Source: Misgurnus anguillicaudatus
Lineage: Eukaryota; Chordata; Actinopteri; Cypriniformes; Cobitidae
NCBI RefSeq assembly: GCF_027580225.2
Contig: NC_073346.2
Span: 10,380,001 to 10,444,000, forward strand
DNA: 64,000 bases
Direction of reading: 5' to 3'
Made by a program: the position numbers and the translations under genes. Under the pieces are notes generated by a model. That model had not been told where the DNA came from. It worked only from the letters and a program-made list of their open reading frames with translations, and did not search any database. Below are positions 12,960 through 25,263 of the stretch, piece after piece (positions within the stretch are counted from its first letter, which is position 1; every line of letters begins with the position of its first letter).

Positions 12960-13320
12960 CGTGGGGGAAGGGGAGGCTTGAATTTATATGGGCGTGTTAT
13001 TCTCATGACGATCGTTTTCAGCCGCGACATTTATGAAGGGCAGGTATTGCATACACCTGAATTTCAAAGGTACGCACAGCTTCATAAATCAGGCAGTGAG
13101 AAGAGTGTAAGCATAATCTTACGCCAACATATACGCCCGTTTCTACGCAAGAATGATAAATAAGGGCCATTGTGCTGGGATATGATCTTGACATGTCAAG
13201 GCAGCTAACAGACGGACGGGTAAGCCAATCTGTCTGTTTCCTGACCATGGGCCCTGGATAGTCAGACAATATCAAAAGTAAGACTATTGGTCAGATTTAG
13301 AGAGAATAGCACTTCCTTCC

Positions 13321-14612
13321 AGGGAACATACTAAACATACTTAGTACAATAGTTTCTGTAATAAATCATTAAATCAATCACAAAACGTGTTGACAGGGGC
13401 GAATAAAATGCTTGTCAATTTAAACAAAGGAGAAAGGTGTATAAAACTGCTTTAATTAACAATATCTGAACTGTGCTCTTTTGCACACTAATTTTATAAT
13501 GTATTTCTTTATACCACATTAATCTCTTTAAATTATTGCTACTTTTAGAAATCATTTGTTTGCATTGTTTGTATACTGCACATTTACACTTCATTTGCAT
13601 CAACTATACCTATAATAACATTTCTACCTTTTTCTTTCCGTAAAGATAAACATATTTATTATTGTTTTATAAATATAAATATGTAAAAACTAAATAAAAT
13701 TTAATTTAATTTTTAATTTAATTTTATTTAAAAGGGACAATACATATTAAGAAACATAATAGCTTTTCAGCCATATGAATATGCCAGAATTAGCCCCCAG
13801 GCTATTTTACATCTGTAGTCCCTTACCAGGTCATCAACAGTGCTTAATAAGACAAAACAAAACATTTAGCTATGAGTTAACATAAGTCAGACATCACAAT
13901 AATGAACGAATCAATTAACATAAGTCAGACATCACAAAAATGAACGAAAACAACACAAACTCCTGTTTACACTAACAACACGAAGTACCACAATTAACAA
14001 AACATACCCTCTAACATCATTGACAGACTCATGATATAGAATACCTATCTAGACATACACATATGACAGATATCATATGCCAACTGTACAACCCGCAAGG
14101 GTTTAAACGCCGTTTTTCTAAAGAATAATTTTTAAACTTTATTGGTGGTGGTTGAGAAGAATTCCTCTTTCCATATGTAAAGCATTTTAGCGCAACATAA
14201 AAGTATCATATTGTTATTCTTAATATATAAGAATACTAATTTTTTTACAACATTTTTAACTTTAAACCATGTCTTTTTTATACCACAATAATCTCTTTAA
14301 AATATTGATACTTTTAGAGAAACTGACATAATTATAAATATTATGAACAAAATGTTGATTTATGTCAAAATTCGACAACACAAATAATTAAGATATTCAT
14401 TGTAAATAGAGTCGCGTTTATTAGACTCGCACTAAATTCTCTGTTGCACTTAGTATAAATGCGCATTTTACAGTCATCTTAATAGTTGTATGTGATGTTA
14501 TGCTGGCAAGAAGGGGTTGACGTCACTTTGCTGAATATTTAACATTGCTATTAAAACAGCAATGCCCTTATTAACTTCTGGAAACAACCGCAATGACAAA
14601 GCATATAAACTA
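13321..14612. other. No gene; local repeats
   Basis: Two ~40-bp tandem units carrying TAACATAAGTCAGACATCACA lie at about 13875-13950. A stretch with TTTATACCACA-TAATCTCTTTAAA and CTTTTAGA occurs at about 13510 and again at about 14278, hinting at two copies of an unnamed repeat. No coding signal was seen. Confidence 0.4.
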
Positions 14613-15170
14613 GGGCTGTCAATAGATTAAAATATTTAATTGCGATTAATCGCTTGATTTCATGAGTTAACTCGCGATTAATCGCAAATTAATTGCACAT
14701 CTGCAGTTTCATAATTCAATGTTACTCGGTTATTAAAATGTATTGACTTAATAAAATCACTATTTCATTACCAATGACTAAATTATGCCACTCCACTTCA
14801 AAATAGAGACACAAAGACCAAACATCTCCCCCATTTCATTTTTTACTGGTATAGGGAAGTAAAAGATCCGTGTCCCTCTTTATAAAAGCTGTTTAAACAT
14901 GTGCAAGGAATTGGTTGTGCGCTTGCATTTGTAAGGGAAAAAATATTAATATACTCATCCGTTTGGCCCAATGGCGGAAACCAAACATCATGGCAGAAGG
15001 GTCGTCACGCGTTTCATCTTTTCCGGTGCTTGCAGATGACGATTTAATGTTTCGCAATTTATTTTATGTAGCTTTATCTGACTCCAAAAGAAAAAGATGG
15101 TGTTGTTCATAATTATGAATCAAATTGATGTAATTGCGGAATTTGGATAAACGTTTGATCATTCTATTTA
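14613..15170. mobile_element. One-ended hAT-like remnant
   Basis: It begins TAGGGCTGTCAATAGATTAA and continues with GCGATTAATCGC repeats, a familiar vertebrate hAT-type end. The partner terminus and a duplication were not found. The right limit is approximate. Confidence 0.45.
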
Positions 15171-15308
15171 ACTCTGGTAATCAAATCAATGAGTTCAATA
15201 TAAACATGTGTCGTATCAGTCCACACCGGCCGTTGTGTGGGTTCTGAACACAAACTCGACCGTACTAGAAATTGTAACTAGCTAGAGCAATTTAACAATG
15301 ATGATCCA

Positions 15309-15637
15309 GAGGTTCAGTCTAGCTCCTTCTAACAGCATATAGTTAAATCATAGGACTATATAACAACTTGATTATAACAAAGGTAATTATGAATACCAAA
15401 TGCGATTACAAAACAACTTGGTTAAGGTTAAATAATTAATCTGACCGTACAATAACCAGAGGTTAATGGTTAAAGCAATTTATCAATACTGCTACAAGCT
15501 CACATGCTCTCGCTAAAAGGTACCCATGTAGCCCCTACTGCCGCTTAAAATAGAATTATAATCCGAGGTTCAGTCTAGCTCCTTCTAGCCGCATATAGTT
15601 AAATCATATAACAACTTAATTATAATAAAAATAATTA
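15309..15637. repeat. Direct repeat pair, ~75-90 bp
   Basis: A block with GAGGTTCAGTCTAGCTCCTT and GCATATAGTTAAATCAT occurs at 15309-15400 and again at 15565-15637, followed each time by ACAACTT-ATTATAA. The two copies are ~255 bases apart. The origin is not recognised. Confidence 0.7.
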
Positions 15638-17573
15638 GGACTATCACAGCGATAGCCCACACGACTGCACAACAACTTAGTTACGAGGCAGATCCTAATT
15701 AGCATGAATTAACCCCGATCAGATTTATGGTGACAAAGGATATTGTAATACTTTATAGTAACTTAAAAGAGTCAATAATACAGAGCAAATTAGAATAAAT
15801 GCAAACGTAACTATTTATTAACCAAGTAGGAAAACATAATTCAGAAGCCAATTTACACTCAAATTCAAATACGAAACAATCAAACGAAAAACCATTGCAT
15901 ACCTGGTAAGGACGAAGATCTGGTTACAGATTCCTCAAAGTAAAATGAAATACATGATGCTGTGTCAAGGTTACAGCATCATGGGAATGCATTTCTAAAT
16001 ATAGTAAAATCCCACCTGAATCTTTTACCATTTTCTTTAAATATCCAGAGAACAAAGCATTGTGATGATGATATACTGATTGGTTCTTGTAAACCCAGGG
16101 GTGTTGCCTAATATACCAGTGTTTCCTCTGGGATTTTTTCCAGCTGTGGCGGCAGGGGTCGCCCAGATGATTATAAATGTACATTCTTTTTTAAAATGTA
16201 GAATATAGGCTACAGTAAACGAACATGTTTTTTATCCTTTTCATGCTGTCATTTACTTTTCCTTATATTTATAGCATATTGCTTTTCTTTGTTTGATCCA
16301 AACTGTATTTTCTTAAATAAGTTTTATAGCTTCGTACGGATCTTTCATTGTAGTTTTAATGTAGTTTGCAAGTTCGTGCCCGTGTTTAGCGTTACAGTTC
16401 CCTGATGCAAAGTGATGCACAGTCCTTTTTGATAATCCGCACCGCTGTGATTGACAGAACACCCGACCAGTTATCCGACATCAGCAGCAAATTTATTCCA
16501 CACCCGGCCTGTTTGACATAAAGACCCCGAGCCGATCACACCGCAAATCGCGCAGTTAAATATAAACCTTTAACATTCTTCAGACAGAGCTTAAACACAA
16601 ATAAGCACAGGGCCATTTAAAAACTGCTACCTATCGGAATCGAGTCGAATTTTGAACTTGGATGTTAGACCAGCAGTTCAATTCAATTCAATTTTATTTA
16701 TATAGCGCTTTTCACAATTTGGTAATTGTATCAAAGCAGCTTTACATAATAGATGCAGTGAAAAGCACAGAAAATCGACAGATAGCACAACATCATACAC
16801 AATAGCACAAGCAGCTAAATTTGCTGCGGCTATAAATCAACATTATAAGCGAACGTATTACTAATGTAACGTATAGAAGTTAAGCCCAAGAAGGCTGCCT
16901 CCCCGGATTTTTAGCTGGGGAAGTAAAAAAAAGTCCTAGGAGGGAAAAAAAAAATATATACATTGAAACGGATAAGGAGATTAAGCGGAGATTAAGCAGG
17001 TTCTGCCGGTGGTCATTGGTCAGGCATCGGCTGGACATCACGTTGAAGAACAGCCAGTAGATCAGAGGTGTGCCGACTTTCACATTTACCGGAACTGGAT
17101 CTGTTTGTCTCATTGTCCTCGGGGTCGAGGACGAGACAGGGAGAGAAAAACAAAATCTTATTAGCGCAGGGGCCGTTCACATGAAAAGCAAGTGTCACAC
17201 AGTGATGTGGTTTTAGTCAGCTCGGTTCCGGACAGGCTAACTATTGCTGGTTAAGTGTATTACATATAGTTGATGATTTTAGAAAATTTGTGGGCCGAGG
17301 GCGAGTCTATGTATGGGCCCCCCATATGATCTTTAAAACAGAAACTCGTTTGACTAAGGCCAAAGGCCCCACTGCCGTCGTTAATACTAACGTACAGTGG
17401 CAAACGGTTCTGTATGACATACTATTCTCACGATCATGGGAAAAGCCAAAATTGCAACCCGACCATATGTGGAAATTAAGACTCAACCGACAACTAAATC
17501 AAAGTTTCAGCATATTACTAAAGAGTATTAATGATATTTACCATGCTTTGGCGTGTTGACGAAAAAAGGTTTT
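15638..17573. other. No gene; scattered repeat termini
   Basis: A CAGTGTTTCCTCTGGGATTT motif at 16117 is a hAT-style end without a partner. The ORF at 17290-17559 (89 codons) has no motif I recognise and overlaps nothing else. A short palindrome around CCCCGGATTTTTAGCTGGGG lies at about 16900. Otherwise nothing is identified. Confidence 0.4.
16679..16810. repeat. Abundant teleost dispersed repeat fragment
   Basis: It contains TTTATTTATATAGCGCTTTT followed by CAAAGCAGCTTTACATAAT, a pair of blocks I recognise from many fish genomes. The family name was not confirmed. Confidence 0.55.
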
Positions 17574-17638
17574 AATTTATTTATTTATTAGGTTGTACAA
17601 ACTAGCTATTGAGAGATAAGTACCATTACTAAAACAAA

Positions 17639-20600
17639 TTATGTGAATGCCTTATTAAAGAGAAAAGTTTTAAGTCTAGATTTAAAGTTATCTACTGTCT
17701 CTGATTTTCGGACGTTGGTTGGTAAATCATTCCATAGCTTAGGGGCTAAGTAGGAAAAGGATCTGCCACCTTTAGACACTTTTGATATTTTAGGGATAAT
17801 TAAGAGACCAGAATTTTGTGACTGCAATGCATGTGATGAATTGTATTCTGATAATAATTCTCAAAGATATGAGGGTGCTAGGCCATTTAAGGCTTTGTAT
17901 GTGATTAGTAATATTTTAAATTGTATGCGATATTTAACTGGTAGCCAGTGTAAAGATGCCAGAATTGGGCTTATGCGGTCATACTTCTTAGATCGAGTAA
18001 GCACTCTTGCAGAAGCGTTTTGAACAAGCTGAAGCTTGTTTACCTGATTTACATGGCATCCTCCGAGTAACGAGTTACAATAGTCTATTCTAGAGGTCAT
18101 AAAAGCATGGATAAGCTTCTCTGCATCTGATGCAGACAACATATGGCGTATTTTTGAGATATTTCTAAGATGGAAGAATGCTGTGTGGCAGACATTGGAG
18201 ATATGGCTATCGAAGGATAAATTGCTGTCGAACATCACACCTAAATTCTTAACCGTGGAGGTTGGCACCACAGTGCAGCCATCTATGGGCAACTTGTAAT
18301 CTGTCATATTATATTTGTAGCAATTCGGTTCGATAACAAGTATCTCTGTTTTATTGGAGTTTAGCATAAGAAAGTTATGTGCCATCCAGTCACTAATATC
18401 GCTGATGCAGTCTGATAGCTTAGAAAACTGGTGTGTTTCGCTAGGATGTGAGGAGATGTAAAGCTGGGTATCATCTGCATAGCAGTGAAACCGTATGTTA
18501 TGATTCCTGATAATATCTCTTAGAGGTAACATATATAACGAGAACAGGATAGGACCTAAAACTGATCCCTGCGGTACGCCGTATTTAACCAGGGAGTGAT
18601 ATGACTCCTCCTCATTTACATAAACAAAGTGATAGAGATTGGTTAGATACGATCTGAACCAGGCTAGCGCCTGACCACTGATGCCAACATAGTTTTCTAG
18701 CCTATTAAGTAAGATTGTGTGATCTATTGTGTCAAAGGCTGCACTAAGGTCTTGCAGTATAAGAATCGAGATTTCACCACGCTCGGATGTTAGGAGAAGG
18801 TCATTTGTAACTCTAAGCAGTGCTGTCTCTGTGCTATGGTGGGGCCTGAATCCTGATAGGAACTTTTCATACGTACTATTATTTGCTAGGAATGTGCGTA
18901 GCTGGCTTGCCACTACTTTTTCTAATATTTTGGAAAGAAAAGGGAGATTTGAGATTGGTCAAGTTATTAAGATCTCCCTGGTCAAGGTGTGGTTTTTTAA
19001 TGAGCGGTCTAATAACTGCTAGTTTGAAAGCTGTTGGAACGTAGCCTAATTCTAGTGATGAGTTAAAGACATTTAGTACTGGGTTTGACACTACAGGGAA
19101 TACCACTTTGAGTAATTTTGTGGGAACGGGGTCTAATATACAGGACGATGATTTGAATGACGTTACTAATTTCTATTGTAGTAGGTTTAAATGACTCAAG
19201 ATGTTTGTATGGTAAGCTAGCGTTAAATATATTATTGGGTAGAGTGGTGGCTGCTTGGGTACCTACAATGTTTTCCCTAATAATCATAATTTTCTTAGTA
19301 AAGAAGTTCATAAAGTCGTTACTATTGTGTGGGAGTTTATTAGTGGGTTCTGTTTGTTCTTTATTTCTAGTCAGTTTCGCAACTGTGCTAAAGAGGAAAC
19401 TAGGGTTATTATGATTTTCTTTAATAAGATTGCTGAGATACGTAGATCTGGCGATTTTTATAGCCTGACTGTAGTGTTTAACACTATCTTTCCATGCTGC
19501 ACGCCATACCTCTAACTTTGTGCTTCTATAATTTCTTTCCATTTTTCTAGCTGCCTTTTTAAGGGCTGCGGTATGATGGTCATACCATGGAGCTGGCGTT
19601 TTTCCTTTGATTCTCTTTTTTCGAATTGGAGCTACGGCATCCAATGTGTTAGAAGAAATACTGTTCAGGTTTTCTATTACAATATCTAGATCTTCAGGGT
19701 TATCTGCTACATGTTTCATTTGGGACAGGTCTGGAAGAGTGCTAATAAAGTTATCTTTAGTGGTGGAAATTATTGTTCTCGCTAGTCGGTAGCATATTGT
19801 GGAGCGAGTGATCCTATCTAGAAGTACTGTGTATGAGACAAGGCAACAGTCTGAAACTTCATTGCTCTGAGGTGATATCTCGATGTCATTAATATTGAGC
19901 CCGAGTGACAGAATTAAGTCTAATGTGTGTCTACGGGTATGCGTGGGCCCTGTCACGTTTTGTCTAATATCGAGAGAATTTAGAATATCCATAAACGCTA
20001 ATCCTAATGTATCTATTGGGTTATCAACGTGTATATTAAAGTCACCAACGATAAGAGCTTTATCTACAGTGACTACAAGGTCAGACAGGAAATTTGATAT
20101 TTCTTTAAGAAAATCTGCATGATGGCCCGGAGTTCTATATATTGTAGCCAGGACAAAAGAAAGCTGTGTATGGTTACGATCAGTTATTTCCATATTTAAC
20201 AGCATTATTTCAAATGAATTAAATTTTAGTTCGGATTTATGGTTTACTTTAAAAATTTTGTTGTATATTGTAGCTACACCACCCCCTCTCCCCTTTAATC
20301 GAGGTTCGTGTTTATAATAGTAGTCTTCTGGGGTGGATTCGTTTAAACTAATGTAGTCGTCTGCTTTAAGCCAGGTTTCTGTTAAAGAGAGTGCATCTTA
20401 GTTTTGGTCTGTAATTATTTCATTGACAATGGGTTCTTTATTGGTAAGCGATCTAATGTTAAGAAGGCCGAATTTTAACATTCGAGGTTCATCTGTAAAT
20501 GTATTGTTTTCTAATTTTATGTTAGTAAGATTTGTACGAGCATGGTAAACGGTGCTCTGTATTTGTTTGTTCGAGGAACGGACACAGTTGAAATGTGTTG

Positions 20601-20640
20601 ATACTCTGGTAAGATAGACTGTAAGTGCTGGGATATGTGT
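17639..20640 (-). pseudogene. L2 ORF2 endonuclease-reverse transcriptase, copy B
   Basis: The endonuclease part (19063-20205 plus an upstream piece with an ETWLKADDY block) has GDFNIHVDN. Its catalytic SDH box reads SDCC at 19841-19855, so the active-site His is replaced by Cys; copy A keeps SDHC. The RT (17861-18913) retains [35 protein letters not shown] and an intact HCYADDTQL active site. The C-terminal LAPKLWNDLP block follows at 17639-17827 in another frame. Breaks lie near 18900-19100 and 17830-17865, with a stop near 20398. The RT core could fold, but the whole ORF is dead. Confidence 0.9.
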
Positions 20641-20717
20641 GATCTTGACATGTCAGGGCAGCTAACAGATGGACGGGTAAGCCGATCTATGTGTTTCCTG
20701 ACCTGGGCCCTGGGTAG

Positions 20718-21611
20718 TCAGACTGTATTAGAAGTAAGAGTATTTGTCAGATTTCTAGAAAGTATAGCATTTCCTTCCGATGACGGATGAAGGCCATCTC
20801 TCTTTAGCAGGTCAGGTCTCCCCCTGAAATGCTCCCAATTGTCTATAAACCCTACGTTATGCTGAGGGCACCATTTTGACATCCAGTGGTGTAGAGACAC
20901 TAATCTGCTATAAGTTTCATCACCCCGGTAGGCAGGGAGGGGACCAGAGCATATAACATTATCTGACATTGTTTTTGCAATTTCACACACCTCTTTAATA
21001 GTATCTTTGGTGATCTCCGACTGGCGGAGTCTGGTGTCATTTGTGCTGGCATGAATAACAATTTTAGAAAACTTACGCTTAGCATTAGCCAGCACTTTAA
21101 GTTTGGATCTAATATCTGACGATCTGGCTCCCGGTATACAGTCAACTATGGTGGCTGGTGCCTCAATGTTCACGTTTTTGAGTATCGAGTCTCCGATAAC
21201 CAGGGCACCTTTAACAGATGTCTCAGCCGGTGTATTGTTTAGGATGTCGAATCTGTTAGAAATTACTAGGGGGGTCTTCGATGGGCATCGAATATGACTA
21301 TGCCGCCTGACAGTCACCCAGTTAGTCGGCCGCCTTAACTCAGTTGCCGGAACCGAGCTATGTGTATTACGCGTTACCGTAGGCACACCCGAAACAGTGT
21401 TTGAAACATTAACACTAGCATTAGCGGTCTTACTGTCCTCAACGAGCGTTCGGATGCGCGCTTCTAGTTCTGCAACCTTCTCCGTCAGCCTTACTACTTC
21501 AATACACTTAGCACATGTAAACCCCTCTGTGCTGACGGAAGAAGCTAAACTGTACATGTGGCAAGTAGTGCACTCTTGCCTGTTGAGTCCCGACCTGCAT
21601 CTACAACGCAA
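20718..21611 (-). CDS. L2 ORF1 protein with SGNH/GDSL esterase domain
   Basis: This is an intact 297-codon ORF. Residues ~1-40 hold a Cys-rich zinc-binding motif (CTTCHMYSL, then CAKC). Residues ~40-65 form a short coiled coil (VVRLTEKVAELEARIRTL). From about residue 135 there is an SGNH hydrolase: block I ALVIGDSILKNV, block III STNDTRL and block V RDGLHPS with Asp and His. Zebrafish L2-type ORF1 proteins of this layout bind nucleic acid and have esterase activity. The Gly usual before block III Thr-Asn-Asp is Ser here. The reading frame survives although ORF2 is dead. Start: the first Met before the zinc motif; an earlier start was not excluded. Confidence 0.85.
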   Translation of the reverse strand: MRCRCRSGLNRQECTTCHMYSLASSVSTEGFTCAKCIEVVRLTEKVAELEARIRTLVEDSKTANASVNVSNTVSGVPTVTRNTHSSVPATELRRPTNWVTVRRHSHIRCPSKTPLVISNRFDILNNTPAETSVKGALVIGDSILKNVNIEAPATIVDCIPGARSSDIRSKLKVLANAKRKFSKIVIHASTNDTRLRQSEITKDTIKEVCEIAKTMSDNVICSGPLPAYRGDETYSRLVSLHHWMSKWCPQHNVGFIDNWEHFRGRPDLLKRDGLHPSSEGNAILSRNLTNTLTSNTV

Positions 21612-21690
21612 ATGACACTTTAATAGCCTATTATTACACCCGTTACATCAAATATTATGCGTTTCACCCACAGGTACATCAAAAACCCTG

Positions 21691-22490
21691 CTGTTTCGTC
21701 TGAAAACAGATGAAACCGTCTCACCGTCTGCCTCAAGTTTTTATTACCAACGTAGATTCGACTATTAATGTCTTGCAGTCCCATATGAGTAGTATTCTGT
21801 ATTTAGCCTTTTGTTTTTGGACAAATATCCTGTCATTTAATGTGAAATGTAACAGATGGCTCGGAGTCAAATAGAGGCCATCGGGCATCTGGATCGTAAA
21901 CAGCCCTAAAATTGTGACTTTAGATAACCCTGTGTCCTGATAACACAATCACCCAGATATCTACCACCTATCAAGGCTGTAAAGTGGGCGACAATTAAAA
22001 CAAATGCAGTCTTCAAAGGAACCCCACCAGAGAAACCTGAGAGCCGTTCATTCGACGATCGCCAGAGACACAGCAGGGGACACAGACGATATGTCTGTGA
22101 TGAAACCACATTTAAAGATCACAATGAGCTGTTTAAATGTATATATATGTTATATCCCTTTACTGCATGATCATGTATGTGTGATGTAACTGTGTGTTAA
22201 CACTTTAGTTAGATTTTGTTCACTGTAGCATGGTTCATATCTTAGGTATGAAATTATTATTCAACGTGATCTTAAACCCATGTCTTGTTTAGTATCAAAT
22301 TAATCTACTCTTTATTTCCCAATCATTTCTATGTATCATATTACCATAAGCCGCATCAATGTCATTTAGTATCGATTTGAAGAGTTATGGAAACAAAGTT
22401 TTATCATTATGCAATTACGCAAATGTGATGTCTGAAAGAACAAAGGCTTGTTTTCCCGCGCGACCGAACCCTTCACACATTGGCCACACA
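21691..22490. other. No gene recognised
   Basis: No coding or transposon signal was found. It flanks the nested hAT, and the sequence resumes at 26219 after one removes that insert and one duplication. Confidence 0.4.
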
Positions 22491-24107
22491 CAGGGATGGG
22501 CAGTATTTCAAATACATGTATTTAAAATACGTATTTGAAATACAAAATAGTATTTTGTATTTTGTATTTTAAAGCCTTTGAAAAAAATGAAATGTAATTT
22601 GTATTTAAATACATTTAAGATGAGTATTTTTGTATTTTTAAAATACTCAAAATACTTGAGCCAGTCAACCAGACAGGGTGCTGTTTTCATGCATCAACTA
22701 GTTCAGACCAGACAACAGAGTTTAGGTAAGCAAATATATCTGTGCAGCTTTTAGTGGGCAATAATTAAAATGTTGGAGTGGGGAAAAAGCAAAAGCGATT
22801 GAATTATTGGGTGTGATGTGATTTGTGTTATTATAACTGTCGCGAAAGGAAATTCAAATTCACACTTGCACGTTGGCAGGCAGTTGCACACTACAGTTGC
22901 ACTTGCACATTGCACGACTGAGACAGAGTGTGGAACGCTGATGGCCTACACTTTTGACTTAAAGGAAAACCACAATTTTTTTTATATTTTACTATGTTCT
23001 TACCTTAACTTAGACAAATTAATACATAACTATCTTTTTTCAATGCATGGAGAAAGAGCTCATAGTTTGCAGCATTTCGACCTCAGTGCGCAGTAACATC
23101 TTCACAGGAGTAATGATGTTACTGCGCCAGAGGTTGAAGTGCTGCAAACTAAGTGCTCTTCCGCCATACAATATAGTTCTCATTTTTTATTCACTTAAAA
23201 ATCACGTTTTATTTTGTGCCACCATACTTACTTGTGTAACTATGTAACAGTCTTTAAATAGAGAAAACATGTAAGTGTTTGGTGGCTTCTAAATTCTTCC
23301 CTGTTTAGATCCTAAGGAATAAATGGGACTAGGCTAAATGCTAACACATTCATGACATGCTGTGCAAAGATTAAGTGCACATACAGTATTGAAAAAAGAT
23401 AGACTCATCATAAGATATAAGATAAATATAAGATTCATCAGGTAAGAACATAGTAAAATATTGAAAAACTGTGTAAACCTAAAAGGCTTTTATGCTTGAC
23501 GTGCTTTCCATTGTATAATTCTGTGAAATGACAGAGGGCGACTCGTGAGTAATTGTTCTCAAAACCATCAAAAAGCAGCAATGAGAGGAATTAGTTTGCC
23601 GAATAATTTGTCTCGTGAGACGTTTGTAAATCCATGGATTTCTTAACATATAAACTGATTAGGTTGTGGGTCATTTTGACGACACATGAAAAAGTTTTTA
23701 TGATGTTTTTATAAAACATCACTTTACTTAAAGGGGTGTTCATAAGGCTGACATTACACATTCATAATCATAACATGACACATGTCATGAATATGAAGGA
23801 GATTTTATGGATGTTTATGACAACTGTCATTAAGTGTCATTTGTTCAATTATGTCATTTTTATTGCAAAGATGACATTGTTTGAGATGTCTTTGTTATGA
23901 CAACTTGACATTAAAGCAACACTATGTAGTTTTTTTTACCTGTAAATAATGTCTCTAAAATTATTTCAGTGATAGAACAACTTTTAACTGGACAAATTGT
24001 ACTGTTGCTGCAACCTGAGCAGCCTCCTAGCTGCTACAAGCACACTCTGAAAGTGGCGGTGGAGGGTAGGAAACACAGCCCCGACCCTCCCCCTGCCTGC
24101 AGAAGAG

Positions 24108-25263
24108 CAGGCCCGGATTGGCCATAGGGAGAACCGGAAGGATTCCCGGTGGGCCGGTCTGTTTTTTCTTGGCCATGAGGGCCGGTGTTGTCATGCCACC
24201 GGGATGACGCGTATTTGCGGGTGAGAGATGTCCCCGCCGCTTTATGCACAAGTTGATTGTGTCCCGAGTCCCGACCACTTATTGGAAGAATTCTTGCATT
24301 AGGGTTCATTGACATCTAAAACGCATGGGAAACGCAGGACGTGCCGCTGTCTTCTGGTTTTCAAAGCGCTTACTTGAACACAAGTTTTGTTTCAGACGCG
24401 TCTATATTGAGTGCGCTTGCCGGCCGCGCGTCTATTTAAAATAAACTTGAGCGCGTCTTTTGAGAGCGTTGCCGGCCGCGCGTCTATATTTTAAATAAAC
24501 TTGAGCGCGTCTTTTGAGTGCGCTTGCCGGCCGCGCGTCTATTATATTTTAAATAAACTTGAGCGCGTCTTAATACAAACGGGCTGGCCTCTAAAAGGAA
24601 AATAATTTACAAAACGTATTTTTTATCCAAGTCATAGATGAATTCTCTATGAATAGTCATTATTCATCGTTTATTGCAAGAGGAACAAAAATCTATTTGA
24701 TACAAAACTCATTAGTTTATTTGAAAAAAGTAGTTTCAAAAGTATATCCATGATGTTTTCTTTTTTTTTAAACACAATGTAGGCCTACCTACATTATTTA
24801 GCAATAGACATGATCTAAGTACTAAAAGACTTTTTTCCATTTGTTTCCAATGCATACTTGATAAATCTTGCTTGTGTATTGTATATCAGGGGTTTCCAAA
24901 CGTTATCAACCCAACAGTTAATCTCAAGACTCACCATTTTTTTGAAATAGAAATATAGAGGAATACACAAACACATTTGTTTCCTTTAGTTTTTGAATAA
25001 GTTTACTTTAGTAATATTATTGTCTTACGGTAGGGCTGCATGATTATGGCAAAAATTATAATTGTTTACTGCATTTGCACGGAATATGAAATTATATATT
25101 TGAAAAATACAGTGAATTGCAAGGCTGCAGAGAACAGTGCACTACTGCAGACTTATACTACTGAGGGTTTAAAGATATTATTTTAATAGTCAGTCGTGAA
25201 CAAAAGTGGGCCGGTCTAAGGCATTAAACTCCAGGTCTGAAAATGAGTCCCACTCCGGCCCTG
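24108..25263. mobile_element. hAT element (innermost level), 1156 bp
   Basis: It starts CAGGCCCGGATTGGCC and ends CACTCCGGCCCTG, with an exact CAGAAGAG duplication (24100-24107 and 25264-25271). The host site is seen empty in MITE copy 1 near 6490-6500. It is non-autonomous and includes a GC-rich minisatellite. Confidence 0.92.
24397..24572. repeat. ~54-bp GC-rich minisatellite in the hAT
   Basis: Three and a half units each carry GCCGGCCGCGCGTCTAT, then AAATAAACTTGAGCGCGTCT. Period is 52-55 bases, varying by small indels beside the TATTTTAAA stretch. Confidence 0.85.

Larger units (their letters stand above)
9182..13167. mobile_element. 4-kb TIR element inserted in L2 copy A
   Basis: The ends GGCCCTCATTTATCA and TGATAAATAAGGGCC are inverted repeats. 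L2 sequence matches copy B on both sides (20625 on the left, 20635 onward on the right), which fixes the insertion. A 2-bp AT duplication is possible. About 2.5 kb remains after removing the internal hAT. No transposase is recognisable; an ORF of 97-130 codons at 9469-9868 has no clear homology. Superfamily unassigned. Confidence 0.75.
6198..13320 (-). mobile_element. L2-clade LINE, copy A, with three insertions
   Basis: Minus-strand L2 sequence occurs in blocks 6198-6402, 6687-6970, 7280-9180 and 13168-13320. All four align in order with copy B at 17574-21690. The gaps are a TTAA MITE, a hairpin MITE and a 4-kb TIR element. Copy A also lacks about 505 bases present in copy B: the sequence jumps at about 6715, where copy B runs from about 17918 to 18422. 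The 5' part (ORF1) is absent beyond 13320 and the 3' end is cut near 6198. Confidence 0.85.
17574..21690 (-). mobile_element. L2-clade LINE, copy B, near full length
   Basis: ORF1 (20718-21611) and a broken ORF2 (17639-about 20640) lie in the normal order on the minus strand, with about 80 bases between them. The 3' end is followed by an ATTT-rich tail (17566-17592). This copy is uninterrupted and serves as the empty-site reference for copy A. The 5' limit near 21690 is approximate. Confidence 0.85.

Noticed and set aside
22508..22690. Reverse ORF of 60 codons rich in Phe, Lys and Asn
   Set aside because: Composition artefact of TATTTTGTATTT repeats at the hAT end.
24027..24315. Two overlapping reverse ORFs of 83 and 93 codons
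   Set aside because: They cross the MITE-hAT boundary and have no homology.
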